A DNA stretch of 22,915 nucleotides from assembly GCA_021814835.1 (NCBI GenBank), contig JAKAHO010000006.1:1-22915 (forward strand), read 5' to 3'. This DNA is from a bacterium (GTDB lineage Bacteria > Patescibacteriota > Minisyncoccia > UBA6257 > GWB1-50-10). This document shows positions 20,999 to 22,915 of this stretch, piece by piece. Below the pieces are notes generated by a model. The model ran no database searches. It saw only the letters and a program-made list of their open reading frames with translations, and was not told where the DNA came from. Made by a program: the position numbers and the translations under genes. Every line of letters begins with the position of its first letter. Within the stretch, counting starts at the first letter, position 1.

Positions 20999-22732
20999 AT
21001 GACCGATCAACAACTACTTCAGGAACTGGTGAAGCGGGGAGTGTTGGACAGCACGACCTCCGAACGCATATTGCAGGAATCCAGCCTTTCGGGGCATCCG
21101 GCGGAAGAACTTTTGTACGAAAAAAAGATTGCCGATGAGGGCGCCATAATGAAAGTGAAGAGCGAGCTTCTTGGCGTTCCATACAAGAAAGTAAATGTAG
21201 CAGGCGTTCCGGAAGAGCTTTTAAAAATTATTTCGCGCGAGATGTCGAACGCCTACAAGGTAGTGCCGATTGACCGCACCGCGCGGATGCTTGTGGTCGG
21301 AATGTTCAGGCCCGATGACACGCGCGCACAGGAAGCGTTGAAATTTGTCGCGAAACAGCAGGGAGTAGACCTCGGCGTTTATTTGATTTCATACGCCGAC
21401 CTTGAAGCAATGAGCGTGCGATATGCGCCGTATAAGAGCGAGATTGAGGCGGCAGTGCAGGAGATGGGGAAGACGGGGCAGAGCGAAGAGGATAAAGCAA
21501 TCGACCTTGAGGAAGCCGGCAAGGGCGAGGAGGCGCCCGTTATTAAAATCGTCGCGTCCACATTGCGTCAGGCGGTGGATGCAGGCGCGTCCGACGTGCA
21601 CATTGAACCCCAACGGAGGAAGCTCCGCATTCGTTTTCGCACAGACGGCGTACTCCACGAAGTAGCCGCGCTCCCGACGACGCTCACGCAGCCCGTGACC
21701 TCGCGTATTAAAGTGCTTGCGAAACTGAAGCTCGACGAAACGCGCACACCGCAGGATGGACGCTTCAGAACAAATTTTTCGGGACGTGAAATCGATTACC
21801 GCGTTGCTACATTTCCGACGCCCGCAGGGGAGAAGGTGGCTATCCGCGTGCTTGACCCGAAGACCGGATTGAAAGGGCTCGACCAGCTCGGCATCAACCA
21901 ATATAACGCAGGCATCTTAGAGGAAGCATTGCAGAAACCGTACGGAATGATTCTTATCAGCGGTCCCACAGGTTCGGGTAAATCTACGACGCTTTACGCG
22001 ATTATGCAGAGGCTGAATGTGGAAGCGCGCAACCTCGTAACACTCGAGGATCCGGTTGAGTATTTTATGGAAGGCATCAATCAGTCGCAGGTGCGCCCCG
22101 AAATCGGCTATACGTTTGCGTCGGGGTTGCGCCAGATTCTCCGCCAGGACCCCGACGTTATTATGGTCGGTGAAATCCGCGATGGTGAAACGGCAGGACT
22201 TGCGGTAAACGCGGCGCTCACGGGCCATACCATGCTCTCAACCATTCATACAAATAATGCGGTGGGCGCAGTACCGCGCCTTGTTGACCTCGGCGTTCAG
22301 CCGTTTTTGCTCTCGTCGGCATTAAATATCATTATCGCCCAACGCCTCGTGCTTCGGTTATGCGGCACGTGCCGTGTGCCGGTGAATGCGCCCGCGGAGG
22401 CGGTGGCGTTTATTGAAGAATCGTACGCCATGTTCCCGGCCGCGCTCAAGAAGACGCTCAACTATCAGGCTCCCTACAAGATTTTTGAGCAGGGGAAGGA
22501 TCCGAACTGCAAAACGTGCAAGGGTCGCGGAGTGGTGGGTCGCGTTGCGCTCTATGAACTTTTCAAAATGACGCGCGAACTCGGCGAGCTCATTAATAAG
22601 GGCTTTACGGAGGGTACGCTCTGGGATGAGGCGCGCCGACAGGGGATGCTCACCTTGCGGCAAGATGGCATAATAAAAGCAATGGAGGGAGTTATCTCGA
22701 TTGAGGAAGTAATGAAAGAAACCGCACAGTAA
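20999..22732 (+). CDS. pilB: Type IV pilus extension ATPase PilB (GspE family)
   Basis: 577 aa. N-terminal MshEN/T2SSE-type domain (about 1-150), then the secretion ATPase: DVHIEPQRRKLRIRFRTDG, Walker A GPTGSGKST (322-330), Asp box and Walker B around DPDVIMVGEIRD, and the His box LTGHTMLSTIHTNNA. The zinc-binding C-x2-C pairs CGTC and CKTC are present near the C-terminus, which distinguishes PilB/GspE from PilT. It powers pilus polymerisation. ATG 20999 lacks a Shine-Dalgarno, like the other genes in the operon. Confidence 0.96.
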   Translation: MTDQQLLQELVKRGVLDSTTSERILQESSLSGHPAEELLYEKKIADEGAIMKVKSELLGVPYKKVNVAGVPEELLKIISREMSNAYKVVPIDRTARMLVVGMFRPDDTRAQEALKFVAKQQGVDLGVYLISYADLEAMSVRYAPYKSEIEAAVQEMGKTGQSEEDKAIDLEEAGKGEEAPVIKIVASTLRQAVDAGASDVHIEPQRRKLRIRFRTDGVLHEVAALPTTLTQPVTSRIKVLAKLKLDETRTPQDGRFRTNFSGREIDYRVATFPTPAGEKVAIRVLDPKTGLKGLDQLGINQYNAGILEEALQKPYGMILISGPTGSGKSTTLYAIMQRLNVEARNLVTLEDPVEYFMEGINQSQVRPEIGYTFASGLRQILRQDPDVIMVGEIRDGETAGLAVNAALTGHTMLSTIHTNNAVGAVPRLVDLGVQPFLLSSALNIIIAQRLVLRLCGTCRVPVNAPAEAVAFIEESYAMFPAALKKTLNYQAPYKIFEQGKDPNCKTCKGRGVVGRVALYELFKMTRELGELINKGFTEGTLWDEARRQGMLTLRQDGIIKAMEGVISIEEVMKETAQ

Positions 22733-22733
22733 A

Positions 22734-22915
22734 ATGACCGATTACAACGCAAAACTGAACGAACTGCTTCTTACCACCGTACGCCAGAACGCGTCCGACC
22801 TTCACATCGGCGTAGGCCGCAGACCGACCATCCGCGTTGACAGCACGCTCATTCCGCTCGCAAAGGAAACGGTGCTTACGAAAGAGGACGCCGAGGGCTT
22901 AGTGCTTGCGATTTT
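22734..22915 (+). CDS. pilT: PilT-like pilus retraction ATPase, N-terminal fragment
   Basis: Sixty codons to the window edge. It starts MTDYNAKLNELLLTTVRQNASDLHIGVGRRPTIRVDS-type sequence; the ASDLHI block with short N-terminus is characteristic of PilT and differs from the long N-domain of PilB. It follows the pilB stop by one base. The ATPase motifs lie outside the window. Confidence 0.85.
   Translation, partial: MTDYNAKLNELLLTTVRQNASDLHIGVGRRPTIRVDSTLIPLAKETVLTKEDAEGLVLAI

Overview
The window looks like a piece of a Candidate Phyla Radiation (Patescibacteria) genome, probably Parcubacteria-like. This rests on the compact pilM / pilN-like / pilO-like / pilP-like / pilB / pilT run, a very large secreted protein with FnIII-like domains and 'AW...GWISF'-type repeats, a ComF-family protein, and several genes whose -10 box sits so close to the ATG that the mRNA must be leaderless. 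The phylum is an inference; there is no rRNA gene in the window and I saw no tRNA gene or CRISPR array.

Layout. (1) 1-2509: the 5' end of tyrS on the minus strand, then divergently an M16 zinc peptidase, a dCMP deaminase and a small unknown protein. (2) 2509-4100: a segment bracketed by two identical 31-bp terminator copies, holding a GC-rich 51-aa acidic peptide gene and a second M16 peptidase, followed by convergent clpP. (3) 4688-9240: an ABC exporter, an ABC-F ATPase and an unknown 220-aa protein. (4) 9240-11590: a membrane-anchored small protein (minus), a GC-rich 71-aa peptide gene, an 89-aa protein, and a GC-rich lipoprotein with an IPT/TIG domain. (5) 11640-15105: two secreted proteins, each with a leaderless promoter. 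(6) 15154-16621: a self-contained radical-SAM/SPASM plus precursor-peptide operon, with a convergent HExxH protein beside it. (7) 17533-22915: comF (minus), then the type IV pilus operon, running off the end in pilT.

Most interesting content. The 15154-16621 operon looks like an undescribed RiPP system. A TTGACA promoter drives a radical SAM/SPASM enzyme, and directly downstream lies a 49-aa peptide gene (16426-16575) whose C-terminus carries three Trp-X-(Gln/Lys/Asn) motifs: WPQ, WDK and WAN. That is the pattern expected for three-residue cyclophanes (triceptides). The enzyme reading frame is broken at a run of seven G (16220-16226). Skipping one G restores a complete anSME-type SPASM cysteine set and a natural stop at 16346, so the gene is either an assembly or sequencing error, a phase-variable switch, or a fresh mutation.

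Two expression styles coexist. Several genes (tyrS, pilM, the secreted proteins, the 149-aa membrane protein, the HExxH protein) have an extended -10 about 6-8 nt before the ATG and no leader. The three short peptide genes or operons (2606, 9839, 15248/16426) instead have TTGAC(A/G) -35 boxes, a predicted start at AGC exactly 7 nt after the -10, a hairpin at or next to the mRNA 5' end, a Shine-Dalgarno site and mostly GC-ending codons. The lipoprotein at 10565 has a related leader. This looks like a shared expression module for small exported or modified peptides, though horizontal origin or codon selection could also explain the composition.
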